A DNA stretch of 64,000 nucleotides from Scolanthus callimorphus (Eukaryota > Cnidaria > Anthozoa > Actiniaria > Edwardsiidae): positions 930,001 to 994,000 of the forward strand of contig CM066925.1 of NCBI GenBank assembly GCA_033964015.1. Direction: 5' to 3'. Position 1 is the stretch's first letter, and every line of letters begins with the position of its first letter. A model generated the notes under the pieces. The model searched no databases and was not told the DNA's origin. It was given only the letters and a program-made list of their open reading frames with translations. Shown piece after piece: positions 31,701-44,817 of this stretch. Position numbers and translations under genes: made by a program.

Positions 31701-34700
31701 TCTGTTTAGCCCTGACAACCCTGACAACCCTAACAAGCTCTGTAGCTTGAGGAAAAACCGTGCGATTCCTTCCTGTTTAGCCCTGACAACCCTGACAACC
31801 CTGACAAGCTCTGTAGCTTGAGGAAAAACCGTGTGATTCCTTTCTGTTTAGCCCTGACAACCCTGACAAGCTCTGTAGCATGAGGAAAAACCTTGCGATT
31901 CCTTTCTGTTTAGCCCTGACAACCCTGACAACCCTGACAACCCTGACAAGCTCTGTAGCTTGTTGAAAAACCGTGCGATTCCTTTCTGTTTAGCCCTGAC
32001 AACCCTGACAACCCTGACAAGCTCTGTAGCTTGTTGAAAAACCGTGCGATTCCTTTCTGTTTAGCCCTGACAACCCTGACAAGCTCTGTAGCTTGAGGAA
32101 AAACCGTGCGATTCCTTTCTGTTTAGCCCTGACAACCCTGACATCCCTGACAACCCTGACAAGCTCTGTAGCTTGAGGAAAAACCGTGCGATTCCTTTCT
32201 GTTTAGCCCTGACAACCCTGACAACCCTGACAAGCTCTGTAGCTTGAGGAAAAACCGTGCGATTCCTTTCTGTTTAGCCCTGACAACCCTGACAAGCTCT
32301 GTAGCTTGAGGAAAAATTGTGCGATTCCTTTCTGTTTAGCCCTGACAACCCTGACAACCCTGACAAGCTCTGTAGCTCGAGGAAGAACCTTGCGATTCCT
32401 TTCTGTTTAGCCCTGACAACCCTGACACCCTGACAAGCTCTGTAGCTTGTTGAAAAACCGTGCGATTCCTTTCTGTTTAGCCCTGACAACCCTGACAAGC
32501 TCTGTAGCTTGTTGAAAAACCGTGCGATTCCTTTCTGTTAAGCTCTGACAACCCTGACAACCCTGACAAGCTCTGTAGCTTGTTGAAAAACCGTGTGATT
32601 CCTTTCTGTTTAGCCCTGACAACCCTGACAAGCTCTGTAGCTTAAGGAAAAACCGTGCGATTCCTTTCTGTTTAGCCCTGACAACCCTGACAAGCTCTGT
32701 AGTTTGAGGAAAAACCTTGCGATTCTTTTCTGTTAAGCCCTGACAACCCTGACAAGCTCTGTAGCTTGAGGAAAAACCGTGCGATTCCTTTCTGTTTAGC
32801 CCTGACAACCCTGACAACCCTGACAAGCTCTGTAGCTTGAGGAAAAACCGTGCGATTCCTTTCTGTTTAGCCCTGACAACCCTGACAAGCTCTGCAGCTT
32901 GAGGAAAAATTGTGCGATTCCTTTCTGTTTAGCCCTGACAACCCTGACAACCCTGACAAGCTCTGTAGCTCGAGGAAAAACCTTGCGATTCCTTTCTGTT
33001 TAGCCCTGACAACCCTGACAACCCTGACAAGCTCTGTAGCTTGTTGAAAAACCGTGCGATTCCTTTCTGTTTAGCCCTGACAACCCTGACAAGCTCTGTA
33101 GCTTGTTGAAAAACCGTGCGATTCCTTTCTGTTAAGCTCTGACAACCCTGACAACCCTGACAAGCTCTGTAGCTTGTTGAAAAACCGTGCGATTCCTTTC
33201 TGTTTAGCCCTGACAACCCTGACAAGCTCTGTAGCTTGTTGAAAAACCGTGTGATTCCTTTCTGTTTAGCCCTGACAACCATGACAAGCTCTGTAGCTTA
33301 AGGAAAAACCGTGCGATTCCTTTCTGTTTAGCCCTGACAACCCTGACAACCCTGACAACCCTGACAACCCTGACAAGCTCTGTAGCTTGAGCAAAAACCT
33401 TGCGATTCCTTTCTGTTTAGCCCTGACAACCCTGACAACCCTCAAAAGCTCTGTAGCTTGAGGAAAACCGTGCGATTCCTTTCTGTTTAGCCCTGACAAC
33501 CCTGACAAGCTCTGTAGCTTGAGGAAAAACCGTGTGATTCCTTTCTGTTTAGCCCTGACAACCCTGACAAGCTCTGTAGCTTGTTGAAAAACCGTGCGAT
33601 TCCTTTCTGTTAAGCTCTGACAACCCTGACAACCCTGACAAGCTCTGTAGCTTGTTGAAAAACCGTGTGATTCCTTTCTGTTTAGCCCTGACAACCCTGA
33701 CAAGCTCTGTAGCTTAAGGAAAAACCGTGCGATTCCTTTCTGTTTAGCCCTGACAACCCTGACAAGCTCTGTAGTTTGAGGAAAAACCTTGCGATTCTTT
33801 TCTGTTAAGCCCTGACAACCCTGACAAGCTCTGTAGCTTGAGGAAAAACCGTGCGATTCCTTTCTGTTTAGCCCTGACAACCCTGACAAGCTCTGTAGCT
33901 TGAGGAAAAACCTTGCGATTCCTTTCTGTTTAGCCCTGACAACCCTGACAAGCTCTGTAGCTTGAGGAAAAACCGTGCGATTCCTTTCTGTTTAGCCCTG
34001 ACAACCCTGACAACCCTAACAAGCTCTGTAGCTTGAGGAAAAACCGTGCGATTCCTTCCTGTTTAGCCCTGACAACCCTGACAACCCTGACAAGCTCTGT
34101 AGCTTGAGGAAAAACCGTGCGATTCCTTTCTGTTTAGCCCTGACAACCCTGACAAGCTCTGTAGCTTGAGGAAAAACCGTGCGATTCCTTTCTGTTTAGC
34201 CCTGACAACCCTGACAACCCTGACAAGCTCTGTAGCTTGAGGAAAAACCTTGCGATTCCTTTCTGTTTAGCCCTGACAACCCTGACAAGCTCTGTAGCTT
34301 GAGGAAAAACCGTGCGATTCCTTTCTGTTTAGCCCTGACAACCCTGACAACCCTAACAAGCTCTGTAGCTTGAGGAAAAACCGTGCGATTCCTTTCTGTT
34401 TAGCCCTGACAACCCTGACAACCCTGACAAGCTCTGTAGCTTGAGGAAAAACCGTGCGATTCCTTTCTGTTTAGCCCTGACAACCCTGACAAGCTCTGTA
34501 GCTTGAGGAAAAACCGTGCGATTCCTTTCTGTTTAGCCCTGACAACCCTGACAACCCTGACAAGCTCTGTAGCTTGAGGAAAAACCTTGCGATTCCTTTC
34601 TGTTTAGCCCTGACAACCCTGACAAGCTCTGTAGCTTGAGGAAAAACCGTGCGATTCCTTTCTGTTTAGCCCTGACAACCCTGACAAGCTCTGTAGCTTG

Positions 34701-37700
34701 AGGAAAAACCGTGTGATTCCTTTCTGTTTAGCCCTGACAACCCTGACAAGCTCTGTAGCATGAGGAAGAACCTTGCGATTCCTTTCTGTTTAGCCCTGAC
34801 AACCCTGACAACCCTGACAACCCTGACAAGCTCTGTAGCTTGTTGAAAAACCGTGCGATTCCTTTCTGTTTAGCCCTGACAACCATGACAAGCTCTGTAG
34901 CTTAAGGAAAAACCGTGCGATTCCTTTCTGTTTAGCCCTGACAACCCTGACAACCCTGACAACCCTGACAACCCTGACAAGCTCTGTAGCTTGAGCAAAA
35001 ACCTTGCGATTCCTTTCTGTTTAGCCCTGACAACCCTGACAACCCTCAAAAGCTCTGTAGCTTGAGGAAAACCGTGCGATTCCTTTCTGTTTAGCCCTGA
35101 CAACCCTGACAAGCTCTGTAGCTTGAGGAAAAACCGTGTGATTCCTTTCTGTTTAGCCCTGACAACCCTGACAAGCTCTGTAGCTTGTTGAAAAACCGTG
35201 CGATTCCTTTCTGTTAAGCTCTGACAACCCTGACAACCCTGACAAGCTCTGTAGCTTGTTGAAAAACCGTGTGATTCCTTTCTGTTTAGCCCTGACAACC
35301 CTGACAAGCTCTGTAGCTTAAGGAAAAACCGTGCGATTCCTTTCTGTTTAGCCCTGACAACCCTGACAAGCTCTGTAGTTTGAGGAAAAACCTTGCGATT
35401 CTTTTCTGTTAAGCCCTGACAACCCTGACAAGCTCTGTAGCTTGAGGAAAAACCGTGCGATTCCTTTCTGTTTAGCCCTGACAACCCTGACAACCCTGAC
35501 AAGCTCTGTAGCTTGAGGAAAAACCGTGCGATTCCTTTCTGTTTAGCCCTGACAACCCTGACAAGCTCTGCAGCTTGAGGAAAAATTGTGCGATTCCTTT
35601 CTGTTTAGCCCTGACAACCCTGACAACCCTGACAAGCTCTGTAGCTCGAGGAAAAACCTTGCGATTCCTTTCTGTTTAGCCCTGACAACCCTGACAACCC
35701 TGACAAGCTCTGTAGCTTGTTGAAAAACCGTGCGATTCCTTTCTGTTTAGCCCTGACAACCCTGACAAGCTCTGTAGCTTGTTGAAAAACCGTGCGATTC
35801 CTTTCTGTTAAGCTCTGACAACCCTGACAACCCTGACAAGCTCTGTAGCTTGTTGAAAAACCGTGCGATTCCTTTCTGTTTAGCCCTGACAACCCTGACA
35901 AGCTCTGTAGCTTGTTGAAAAACCGTGTGATTCCTTTCTGTTTAGCCCTGACAACCATGACAAGCTCTGTAGCTTAAGGAAAAACCGTGCGATTCCTTTC
36001 TGTTTAGCCCTGACAACCCTGACAACCCTGACAACCCTGACAACCCTGACAACCCTGACAAGCTCTGTAGCTTGAGCAAAAACCTTGCGATTCCTTTCTG
36101 TTTAGCCCTGACAACCCTGACAACCCTCAAAAGCTCTGTAGCTTGAGGAAAACCGTGCGATTCCTTTCTGTTTAGCCCTGACAACCCTGACAAGCTCTGT
36201 AGCTTGAGGAAAAACCGTGTGATTCCTTTCTGTTTAGCCCTGACAACCCTGACAAGCTCTGTAGCTTGTTGAAAAACCGTGCGATTCCTTTCTGTTAAGC
36301 TCTGACAACCCTGACAACCCTGACAAGCTCTGTAGCTTGTTGAAAAACCGTGTGATTCCTTTCTGTTTAGCCCTGACAACCCTGACAAGCTCTGTAGCTT
36401 AAGGAAAAACCGTGCGATTCCTTTCTGTTTAGCCCTGACAACCCTGACAAGCTCTGTAGTTTGAGGAAAAACCTTGCGATTCTTTTCTGTTAAGCCCTGA
36501 CAACCCTGACAAGCTCTGTAGCTTGAGGAAAAACCGTGCGATTCCTTTCTGTTTAGCCCTGACAACCCTGACAAGCTCTGTAGCTTGAGAAAAACCTTGC
36601 GATTCCTTTCTGTTTAGCCCTGACAACCCTGACAAGCTCTGTAGCTTGAGGAAAAACCGTGCGATTCCTTTCTGTTTAGCCCTGACAACCCTGACACCCT
36701 AACAAGCTCTGTAGCTTGAGGAAAAACCGTGCGATTCCTTCCTGTTTAGCCCTGACAACCCTGACAACCCTGACAAGCTCTGTAGCTTGAGGAAAACCGT
36801 GCGATTCCTTTCTGTTTAGCCCTGACAACCCTGACAAGCTCTGTAGCTTGAGGAAAAACCGTGCGATTCCTTTCTGTTTAGCCCTGACAACCCTGACAAC
36901 CCTGACAAGCTCTGTAGCTTGAGGAAAAACCTTGCGATTCCTTTCTGTTTAGCCCTGACAACCCTGACAAGCTCTGTAGCTTGAGGAAAAACCGTGCGAT
37001 TCCTTTCTGTTTAGCCCTGACAACCCTGACAACCCTAACAAGCTCTGTAGCTTGAGGAAAAACCGTGCGATTCCTTTCTGTTTAGCCCTGACAACCCTGA
37101 CAACCCTGACAAGCTCTGTAGCTTGAGGAAAACCGTGCGATTCCTTTCTGTTTAGCCCTGACAACCCTGACAAGCTCTGTAGCTTGAGGAAAAACCGTGC
37201 GATTCCTTTCTGTTTAGCCCTGACAACCCTGACAACCCTGACAAGCTCTGTAGCTTGAGGAAAACCTTGCGATTCCTTTCTGTTTAGCCCTGACAACCCT
37301 GACAAGCTCTGTAGCTTGAGGAAAAACCGTGCGATTCCTTTCTGTTTAGCCCTGACAACCCTGACAAGCTCTGTAGCTTGAGGAAAAACCGTGTGATTCC
37401 TTTCTGTTTAGCCCTGACAACCCTGACAAGCTCTGTAGCATGAGGAAGAACCTTGCGATTCCTTTCTGTTTAGCCCTGACAACCCTGACAACCCTGACAA
37501 CCCTGACAAGCTCTGTAGCTTGTTGAAAAACCGTGCGATTCCTTTCTGTTTAGCCCTGACAACCATGACAAGCTCTGTAGCTTAAGGAAAAACCGTGCGA
37601 TTCCTTTCTGTTTAGCCCTGACAACCCTGACAACCCTGACAACCCTGACAACCCTGACAAGCTCTGTAGCTTGAGCAAAAACCTTGCGATTCCTTTCTGT

Positions 37701-40700
37701 TTAGCCCTGACAACCCTGACAACCCTCAAAAGCTCTGTAGCTTGAGGAAAACCGTGCGATTCCTTTCTGTTTAGCCCTGACAACCCTGACAAGCTCTGTA
37801 GCTTGAGGAAAAACCGTGTGATTCCTTTCTGTTTAGCCCTGACAACCCTGACAAGCTCTGTAGCTTGTTGAAAAACCGTGCGATTCCTTTCTGTTAAGCT
37901 CTGACAACCCTGACAACCCTGACAAGCTCTGTAGCTTGTTGAAAAACCGTGTGATTCCTTTCTGTTTAGCCCTGACAACCCTGACAAGCTCTGTAGCTTA
38001 AGGAAAAACCGTGCGATTCCTTTCTGTTTAGCCCTGACAACCCTGACAAGCTCTGTAGTTTGAGGAAAAACCTTGCGATTCTTTTCTGTTAAGCCCTGAC
38101 AACCCTGACAAGCTCTGTAGCTTGAGGAAAAACCGTGCGATTCCTTTCTGTTTAGCCCTGACAACCCTGACAAGCTCTGTAGCTTGAGGAAAAACCTTGC
38201 GATTCCTTTCTGTTTAGCCCTGACAACCCTGACAAGCTCTGTAGCTTGAGGAAAAACCGTGCGATTCCTTTCTGTTTAGCCCTGACAACCCTGACAACCC
38301 TAACAAGCTCTGTAGCTTGAGGAAAAACCGTGCGATTCCTTCCTGTTTAGCCCTGACAACCCTGACAACCCTGACAAGCTCTGTAGCTTGAGGAAAAACC
38401 GTGCGATTCCTTTCTGTTTAGCCCTGACAACCCTGACAAGCTCTGTAGCTTGAGGAAAAACCGTGCGATTCCTTTCTGTTTAGCCCTGACAACCCTGACA
38501 ACCCTGACAAGCTCTGTAGCTTGAGGAAAAACCTTGCGATTCCTTTCTGTTTAGCCCTGACAACCCTGACAAGCTCTGTAGCTTGAGGAAAAACCGTGCG
38601 ATTCCTTTCTGTTTAGCCCTGACAACCCTGACAACCCTAACAAGCTCTGTAGCTTGAGGAAAAACCGTGCGATTCCTTTCTGTTTAGCCCTGACAACCCT
38701 GACAACCCTGACAAGCTCTGTAGCTTGAGGAAAAACCGTGCGATTGCTTTCTGTTTAGCCCTGACAACCCTGACAAGCTCTGTAGCTTGAGGAAAAACCG
38801 TGCGATTCCTTTCTGTTTAGCCCTGACAACCCTGACAACCCTGACAAGCTCTGTAGCTTGAGGAAAAACCTTGCGATTCCTTTCTGTTTAGCCCTGACAA
38901 CCCTGACAAGCTCTGTAGCTTGAGGAAAAACCGTGCGATTCCTTTCTGTTTAGCCCTGACAACCCTGACAAGCTCTGTAGCTTGAGGAAAAACCGTGTGA
39001 TTCCTTTCTGTTTAGCCCTGACAACCCTGACAAGCTCTGTAGCATGAGGAAGAACCTTGCGATTCCTTTCTGTTTAGCCCTGACAACCCTGACAACCCTG
39101 ACAACCCTGACAAGCTCTGTAGCTTGTTGAAAAACCGTGCGATTCCTTTCTGTTTAGCCCTGACAACCCTGACAAGCTCTGTAGCTTGTTGAAAAACCGT
39201 GCGATTCCTTTCTGTTTAGCCCTGACAACCCTGACAAGCTCTGTAGCTTGAGGAAAAACCGTGCGATTCCTTTCTGTTTAGCCCTGACAACCCTGACATC
39301 CCTGACAACCCTGACAAGCTCTGTAGCTTGAGGAAAAACCGTGCGATTCCTTTCTGTTTAGCCCTGACAACCCTGACAACCCTGACAAGCTCTGTAGCTT
39401 GAGGAAAAACCGTGCGATTCCTTTCTGTTTAGCCCTGACAACCCTGACAAGCTCTGTAGCTTGAGGAAAAATTGTGCGATTCCTTTCTGTTTAGCCCTGA
39501 CAACCCTGACAACCCTGACAAGCTCTGTAGCTCGAGGAAAAACCTTGCGATTCCTTTCTGTTTAGCCCTGACAACCCTGACAACCCTGACAAGCTCTGTA
39601 GCTTGTTGAAAAACCGTGCGATTCCTTTCTGTTTAGCCCTGACAACCCTGACAAGCTCTGTAGCTTGTTGAAAAACCGTGCGATTCCTTTCTGTTAAGCT
39701 CTGACAACCCTGACAACCCTGACAAGCTCTGTAGCTTGTTGAAAAAAAGTGTGATTCCTTTCTGTTTAGCCCTGACAACCATGAAAGCTCTGTAGCTTAA
39801 GGAAAAACCGTGCGATTCCTTTCTGTTTAGCCTGACAACCCTGACAACCCTGACAACCCTGACAAGCTCTGTAGCTTGAGGAAAAACCTTGCGATTCCTT
39901 TCTGTTTAGCCCTGACAACCCTGACAACCCTCACAAGCTCTGTAGCTTGAGGAAAACCGTGCGATTCCTTTCTGTTTAGCCCTGACAACCCTGACAAGCT
40001 CTGTAGCTTGAGGAAAAACCGTGTGATTCCTTTCTGTTTAGCCCTGACAACCCTGACAAGCTCTGTAGCTTGTTGAAAAACCGTGCGATTCCTTTCTGTT
40101 AAGCTCTGACAACCCTGACAACCCTGGCAAGCTCTGTAGCTTGTTGAAAAACCGTGTGATTCCTTTCTGTTTAGCCCTGACAACCCTGACAAGCTCTGTA
40201 GCTTCAGGAAAAACCGTGCGATTCCTTTCTGTTTAGCCCTGACAACCCTGACAAGCTCTGTAGTTTGAGGAAAAACCTTGCGATTCTTTTCTGTTAAGCC
40301 CTGACAACCCTGACAAGCTCTGTAGCTTGAGGAAAAACCGTGCGATTCCTTTCTGTTTAGCCCTGACAACCCTGACAACCCTGACAAGCTCTGTAGCTTG
40401 AGGAAAAACCTTGCGATTCCTTTCTGTTTAGCCCTGACAACCCTGACAAGCTCTGTAGCTTGAGGAAAAACCGTGCGATTCCTTTCTGTTTAGCCCTGAC
40501 AACCCTGACAACCCTAACAAGCTCTGTAGCTTGAGGAAAAACCGTGCGATTCCTTTCTGTTTAGCCCTGACAACCCTGACAACCCTGACAAGCTCTGTAG
40601 CTTGAGGAAAAACCGTGCGATTCCTTTCTGTTTAGCCCTGACAACCCTGACAAGCTCTGTAGCTTGAGGAAAAACCGTGCGATTCCTTTCTGTTTAGCCC

Positions 40701-42390
40701 TGACAACCCTGACAACCCTGACAAGCTCTGTAGCTTGAGGAAAACCTTGCGATTCCTTTCTGTTTAGCCCTGACAACCCTGACAAGCTCTGTAGCTTGAG
40801 GAAAAACCGTGCGATTCCTTTCTGTTTAGCCCTGACAACCCTGACAACCCTAACAAGCTCTGTAGCTTGAGGAAAAACCGTGCGATTCCTTTCTGTTTAG
40901 CCCTGACAACCCTGACAACCCTGACAAGCTCTGTAGCTTGAGGAAAAACCGTGCGATTCCTTTCTGTTTAGCCCTGACAACCCTGACAAGCTCTGTAGCT
41001 TGAGGAAAAACCGTGTGATTCCTTTCTGTTTAGCCCTGACAACCCTGACAAGCTCTGTAGCATGAGGAAGAACCTTGCGATTCCTTTCTGTTTAGCCCTG
41101 ACAACCCTGACAAGCTCTGTAGCTTGTTGAAAAACCGTGCGATTCCTTTCTGTTGAGCCCTGACAACCCTGACAACCCTGACAAGCTCTGTAGCTTGTTG
41201 AAAAACCGTGCGATTCCTTTCTGTTTAGCCCTGACAACCCTGACAAGCTCTGTAGCTTGAGGAAAAACCGTGCGATTCCTTTCTGTTTAGCCCTGACAAC
41301 CCTGACATCCCTGACAACCCTGACAAGCTCTGTAGCTTGAGGAAAAACCGTGCGATTCCTTTCTGTTTAGCCCTGACAACCCTGACAACCCTGACAAGCT
41401 CTGTAGCTTGAGGAAAAACCGTGCGATTCCTTTCTGTTTAGCCCTGACAACCCTGACAAGCTCTGTAGCTTGAGGAAAAATTGTGCGATTCCTTTCTGTT
41501 TAGCCCTGACAACCCTGACAACCCTGACAAGCTCTGTAGCTCGAGGAAAAACCTTGCGATTCCTTTCTGTTTAGCCCTGACAACCCTGACAAGCTCTGTA
41601 GCTTGTTGAAAAACCGTGCGATTCCTTTCTGTTTAGCCCTGACAACCCTGACAACCCTGACAAGCTCTGTAGCTTGTTGAAAAACCGTGCGATTCCTTTC
41701 TGTTAAGCTCTGACAACCCTGACAACCCTGACAACCCTGACAAGCTCTGTAGCTTGTTGAAAAACCGTGTGATTCCTTTCTGTTTAGCCCTGACAACCCT
41801 GACAAGCTCTGTAGCTTAAGGAAAAACCGTGCGATTCCTTTCTGTTTAGCCCTGACAACCCTGACAACCCTGACAACCCTGACAAGCTCTGTAGCTTGAG
41901 GAAAAACCTTGCGATTCCTTTCTGTTTAGCCCTGACAACCCTGACAACCCTCACAAGCTCTGTAGCTTGAGGAAAACCGTGCGATTCCTTTCTGTTTAGC
42001 CCTGACAACCCTGACAAGCTCTGTAGCTTGAGGAAAAACCGTGTGATTCCTTTCTGTTTAGCCCTGACAACCCTGACAAGCTCTGTAGCTTGTTGAAAAA
42101 CCGTGCGATTCCTTTCTGTTAAGCTCTGACAACCCTGACAAGCTCTGTAGCTTGTTGAAAAACCGTGTGATTCCTTTCTGTTTAGCCCTGACAACCCTGA
42201 CAAGCTCTGTAGCTTAAGGAAAAACCGTGCGATTCCTTTCTGTTTAGCCCTGACAACCCTGACAAGCTCTGTAGTTTGAGGAAAAACCTTGCGATTCTTT
42301 TCTGTTAAGCCCTGACAACCCTGACAAGCTCTGTAGCTTGAGGAAAAACCGTACGTTTCCTTTCTGTTTAGCCCTGACAACCCTGACAAC
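22748..42390. repeat. 19.6-kb minisatellite of 62 + 9n bp units
   Basis: Each unit has a variable number of the 9-mer CCCTGACAA followed by GCTCTGTAGCTTGAGGAAAA and ACCGTGCGATTCCTTTCTGT. With two 9-mers the unit is 62 bp, with three 71 bp; the 9-mer count ranges from two to seven (seven at about 25373-25436). By length there are roughly 270-280 units. Diagnostic variants recur in fixed order: TTGTTGAAAA for TTGAGGAAAA, CCTTGCG for CCGTGCG, TTAAGG, CATGAGGAAG and CTCGAGG. AAGCTCTGTAGCTT forms a small stem-loop. The minus strand is largely free of stops in all frames, giving repetitive open frames up to 210 codons that I regard as by-products. Confidence 0.95.
30643..36574. repeat. Higher-order repeat block inside the minisatellite
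   Basis: Long runs of variant units repeat in order. Sequence from about 30643 to 31603 recurs 2286 bp later (32929-33889), and 32929-33282 recurs after a further 2676 bp (35605-35958). The reading frames they contain are identical at protein level. A fourth copy of part of the block lies at 37550-38173. A longer offset of about 5.5-5.6 kb links 24.0-24.9 kb to 29.5-30.5 kb. Confidence 0.85.
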
Positions 42391-42774
42391 ATTGGAGGTT
42401 TCTGAAGCTGGCCCGAGCGCCATTTTGCTGCAATGTGAAATTGATAACTTCCATTGAAATCTTCAATGCGGATAGTAACATTTCAGATATTTTTTCAGTT
42501 CTAGATCAAGTAGACATTTTAGTTTGTCATTACAACAACCATGTTACCAAGGAACTTCCCAATTACAGGGAAAACGAGGCGGCTTACGCAACACCCTGTA
42601 CACTATTAAAAAAGTAAGGAACTTTATTAACGTCTCAAATGTATTTAGCCGTGCACTACGAGTGCACTACAAATTGGGGAGACGGCGCACACCTTACCCC
42701 CTTTCTCTGTCAGAGCTCCAGGTGAAAGGAATTCAAAGCTATAAGCAAGCTACTCCGAACAGAGAAAAGTCGAT

Positions 42775-42853
42775 ACGGTTGGTCGATCCGGGATTCGAAC
42801 TCAGGACCGTACGCACAGTGTGCCGTGCACAAACACACTGCGCCACCTAGCCG
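42775..42853 (-). other. Degenerate tRNA-like sequence (possible SINE head)
   Basis: On the minus strand GGTGGCGCAGTGTG resembles a tRNA A box and GAGTTCGAATCCCGG a B box, with A-to-B spacing near that of a tRNA gene. The T-stem has a mismatch and the anticodon arm does not fold cleanly, so a functional tRNA is unlikely. A pol III promoter-derived SINE fragment is the best guess. Confidence 0.4.
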
Positions 42854-43817
42854 TATTAGTCCAATTGGTCTAACTTCGGTGCGGAAACTAATTGCAGCAT
42901 TGGAATTATTTACGCCAATATGTCGGGGGTAAGCAATTAACAACATGACACGAAACCCTCCCATTCTTGGCAGATTTTCGTGCTATGGGTAAATTTACAA
43001 CGGATCATAAACAAAAGAAGTTGCAAAATAAAAATAAATCGAATTCATGTACTCAAACAGCTGATCCTCAATCGCCATCTTTACAGGCAAATTAAGGTCT
43101 CTGTAAACCCGTGAGGGGTGTCTCCGGAAAAAAATTAAAGTCACGTCGCAATTTATGCTATGATAATCAGCTATATATATCATTTTAAAGTTAAATTATT
43201 GCACTATCTTTTAAAGTTGTTTAGTTTATCGAAGTTTAAATTTTTCATGTATTTTTAAGACCCCGAACTAAAAACTACTTAAGAAGCTCCAGACCACTAG
43301 CGATTTGTTGCACGATTTCATATTTTGTCGGATATTAGTCTCGGACACATGAACTGCAAAACCGTGTCAGGGATTTTCGATATTTTGCATATTTACGAAA
43401 ATATGAGGTCGCGAAGTTGAAAGTCGCATTTTTTTTTCTTTGTGGCCGCAAAAATTAACATAAAATCTTTTTCAAGTAAACTAATAAACACTCCCTCACA
43501 TGGTTTTTTAGTTGTTATCATTTTCTAACGACACAGAAAATTTGACGCCGAAATATTAAATTGTGCGGGGACAGGAGCTTCGTGAAGGTGAAAATTTGAC
43601 CTAAAATTAAAGTGCTAGAAAAAGGGTGTAAAGTTAATTAATTTACAAAAAATGAGTGGCGGGCAATACAAAAGAATGGGCAATTGAAGCCTAGGAAAAC
43701 AGTTCGCGCGTCATTTGAGGAAATATACTTTAGGACTGTATGAAATGAATTTCGGGAGAAAGCCACATTTTTTACATTTTTACCTTTCACGAGACCTTAA
43801 GGAATATAGCTCATTAT

Positions 43818-43972
43818 CATAACTTTGGCGAGCATTGTGGCGTATTATCCGGGCTTTAATGAACATTTTGGCGGGCTCTAATACATATTAGAGCCCGCGA
43901 GAGTCAATCGGCGTTATGATTCTCGCCATAAATTCTCTCCTTTGTACTCAATGCTCTCCAAAGTTATAATAA
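43818..43972. repeat. Fold-back with internal hairpin
   Basis: ATAACTTTGGCGAGCATT and AATGCTCTCCAAAGTTAT form the outer arms. Near the middle lies a perfect hairpin, GGGCTCTAATACATATTAGA to GCCC. Confidence 0.7.
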
Positions 43973-43996
43973 TAGTAATGCTGTTGATGTTCTTGT

Positions 43997-44236
43997 CGGG
44001 GTGGAAGCTGAATAATGAATTATGAATGACGGTCTTACGAACAAATGAATAATGAGTCATTGCGTCGAAAAGTCGAGGAATAATGAATAAGAAGTTCCTA
44101 CATTAAATGAATAATGAATAATGGTTGTGTGAATAATGAATAATGCCTAAAATAATGAAAAGGAATAATGAATAATTGAAGAAAAATGTCAAAGAATAAG
44201 GAATAATCAAGGTCCAATTATTCAGCTTCCACCCCC
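43997..44236. repeat. 240-bp fold-back with (GAATAAT)n interior
   Basis: CGGGGTGGAAGCTGAATAAT (43997-44016) pairs with ATTATTCAGCTTCCACCCCC (44217-44236). The interior is a degenerate run of GAATAAT/AATGAATA words. Confidence 0.8.
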
Positions 44237-44246
44237 GATTCTTGGG

Positions 44247-44341
44247 CGTAAACATGTTTTGGGCCCTTCTCAGCACTCATTTTATCCCTCGCTGCGCACG
44301 GGCTAAAATGAGCCTGAGTCGGGCCCAAAACAAATTTACGC
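44247..44341. repeat. 95-bp hairpin
   Basis: GCGTAAACATGTTTTGGGCC pairs with GGGCCCAAAACAAATTTACG. The arms continue inward as CTCAGCACTCATTTTA / TAAAATGAGCCTGAG. Confidence 0.8.
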
Positions 44342-44613
44342 CGTCGAACGTCAACAACATCAACTATATTGTTATAATGAGCTCATTTGACAAAGTCAAA
44401 AATGAGCAATAGGAAAATTCCGATGTGTTGCAATTTGTTTACGCTGATTAGGTTTTTAGTGCTAGATTGACTGGACTTTTGTAGTACATCAGATGGGCAT
44501 TTATCGATGTTTTTCATTTCTATTTCCAGCTTTAACGCATCCGCGTGCTGCATCTCAGTCGAACAAAGACCTGTTAAAATAGCTCGCGCTGCATCTGGTT
44601 GTGGAGCCCGGTC

Positions 44614-44806
44614 GGTGCACACTAGCGACATAACGTTATGTTGCAATGGAAAAATAATTGAAAAAATCAGTATTTCCCATGAATCATTGTTAGATTACTT
44701 CAAGAAATCAATATTCTGTTATTTTTTGTGAACTTCAACGTTTTGAAACCACTAAATTCTGTTCGCGTGATATTTTTCCTATGTCGTTATGTCGCAAGTG
44801 TGCACC
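44614..44806. repeat. 193-bp fold-back
   Basis: GGTGCACACTAGCGACATAA (44614-44633) is mirrored by TTATGTCGCAAGTGTGCACC (44787-44806). It lies 11 bp from the MULE-like MITE. Confidence 0.8.
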
Positions 44807-44817
44807 AGGCATCCGCC

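Noticed and set aside
22748..42390. CRISPR-like array
   Set aside because: There are no unique spacers: the whole unit repeats, length varies by 9-bp steps, and the genomic context is eukaryotic.
22968..42392. Long minus-strand ORFs in the array as a repetitive protein gene
   Set aside because: The same DNA unit is read in three frames in turn, stops occur at random variants, and no start context, splice site or non-repeat domain is attached. Best explained as a by-product of the satellite.
42775..42853. Functional tRNA gene
   Set aside because: A- and B-box-like words are present but the T-stem has a mismatch and no proper anticodon arm can be drawn; listed only as a tRNA-like remnant.
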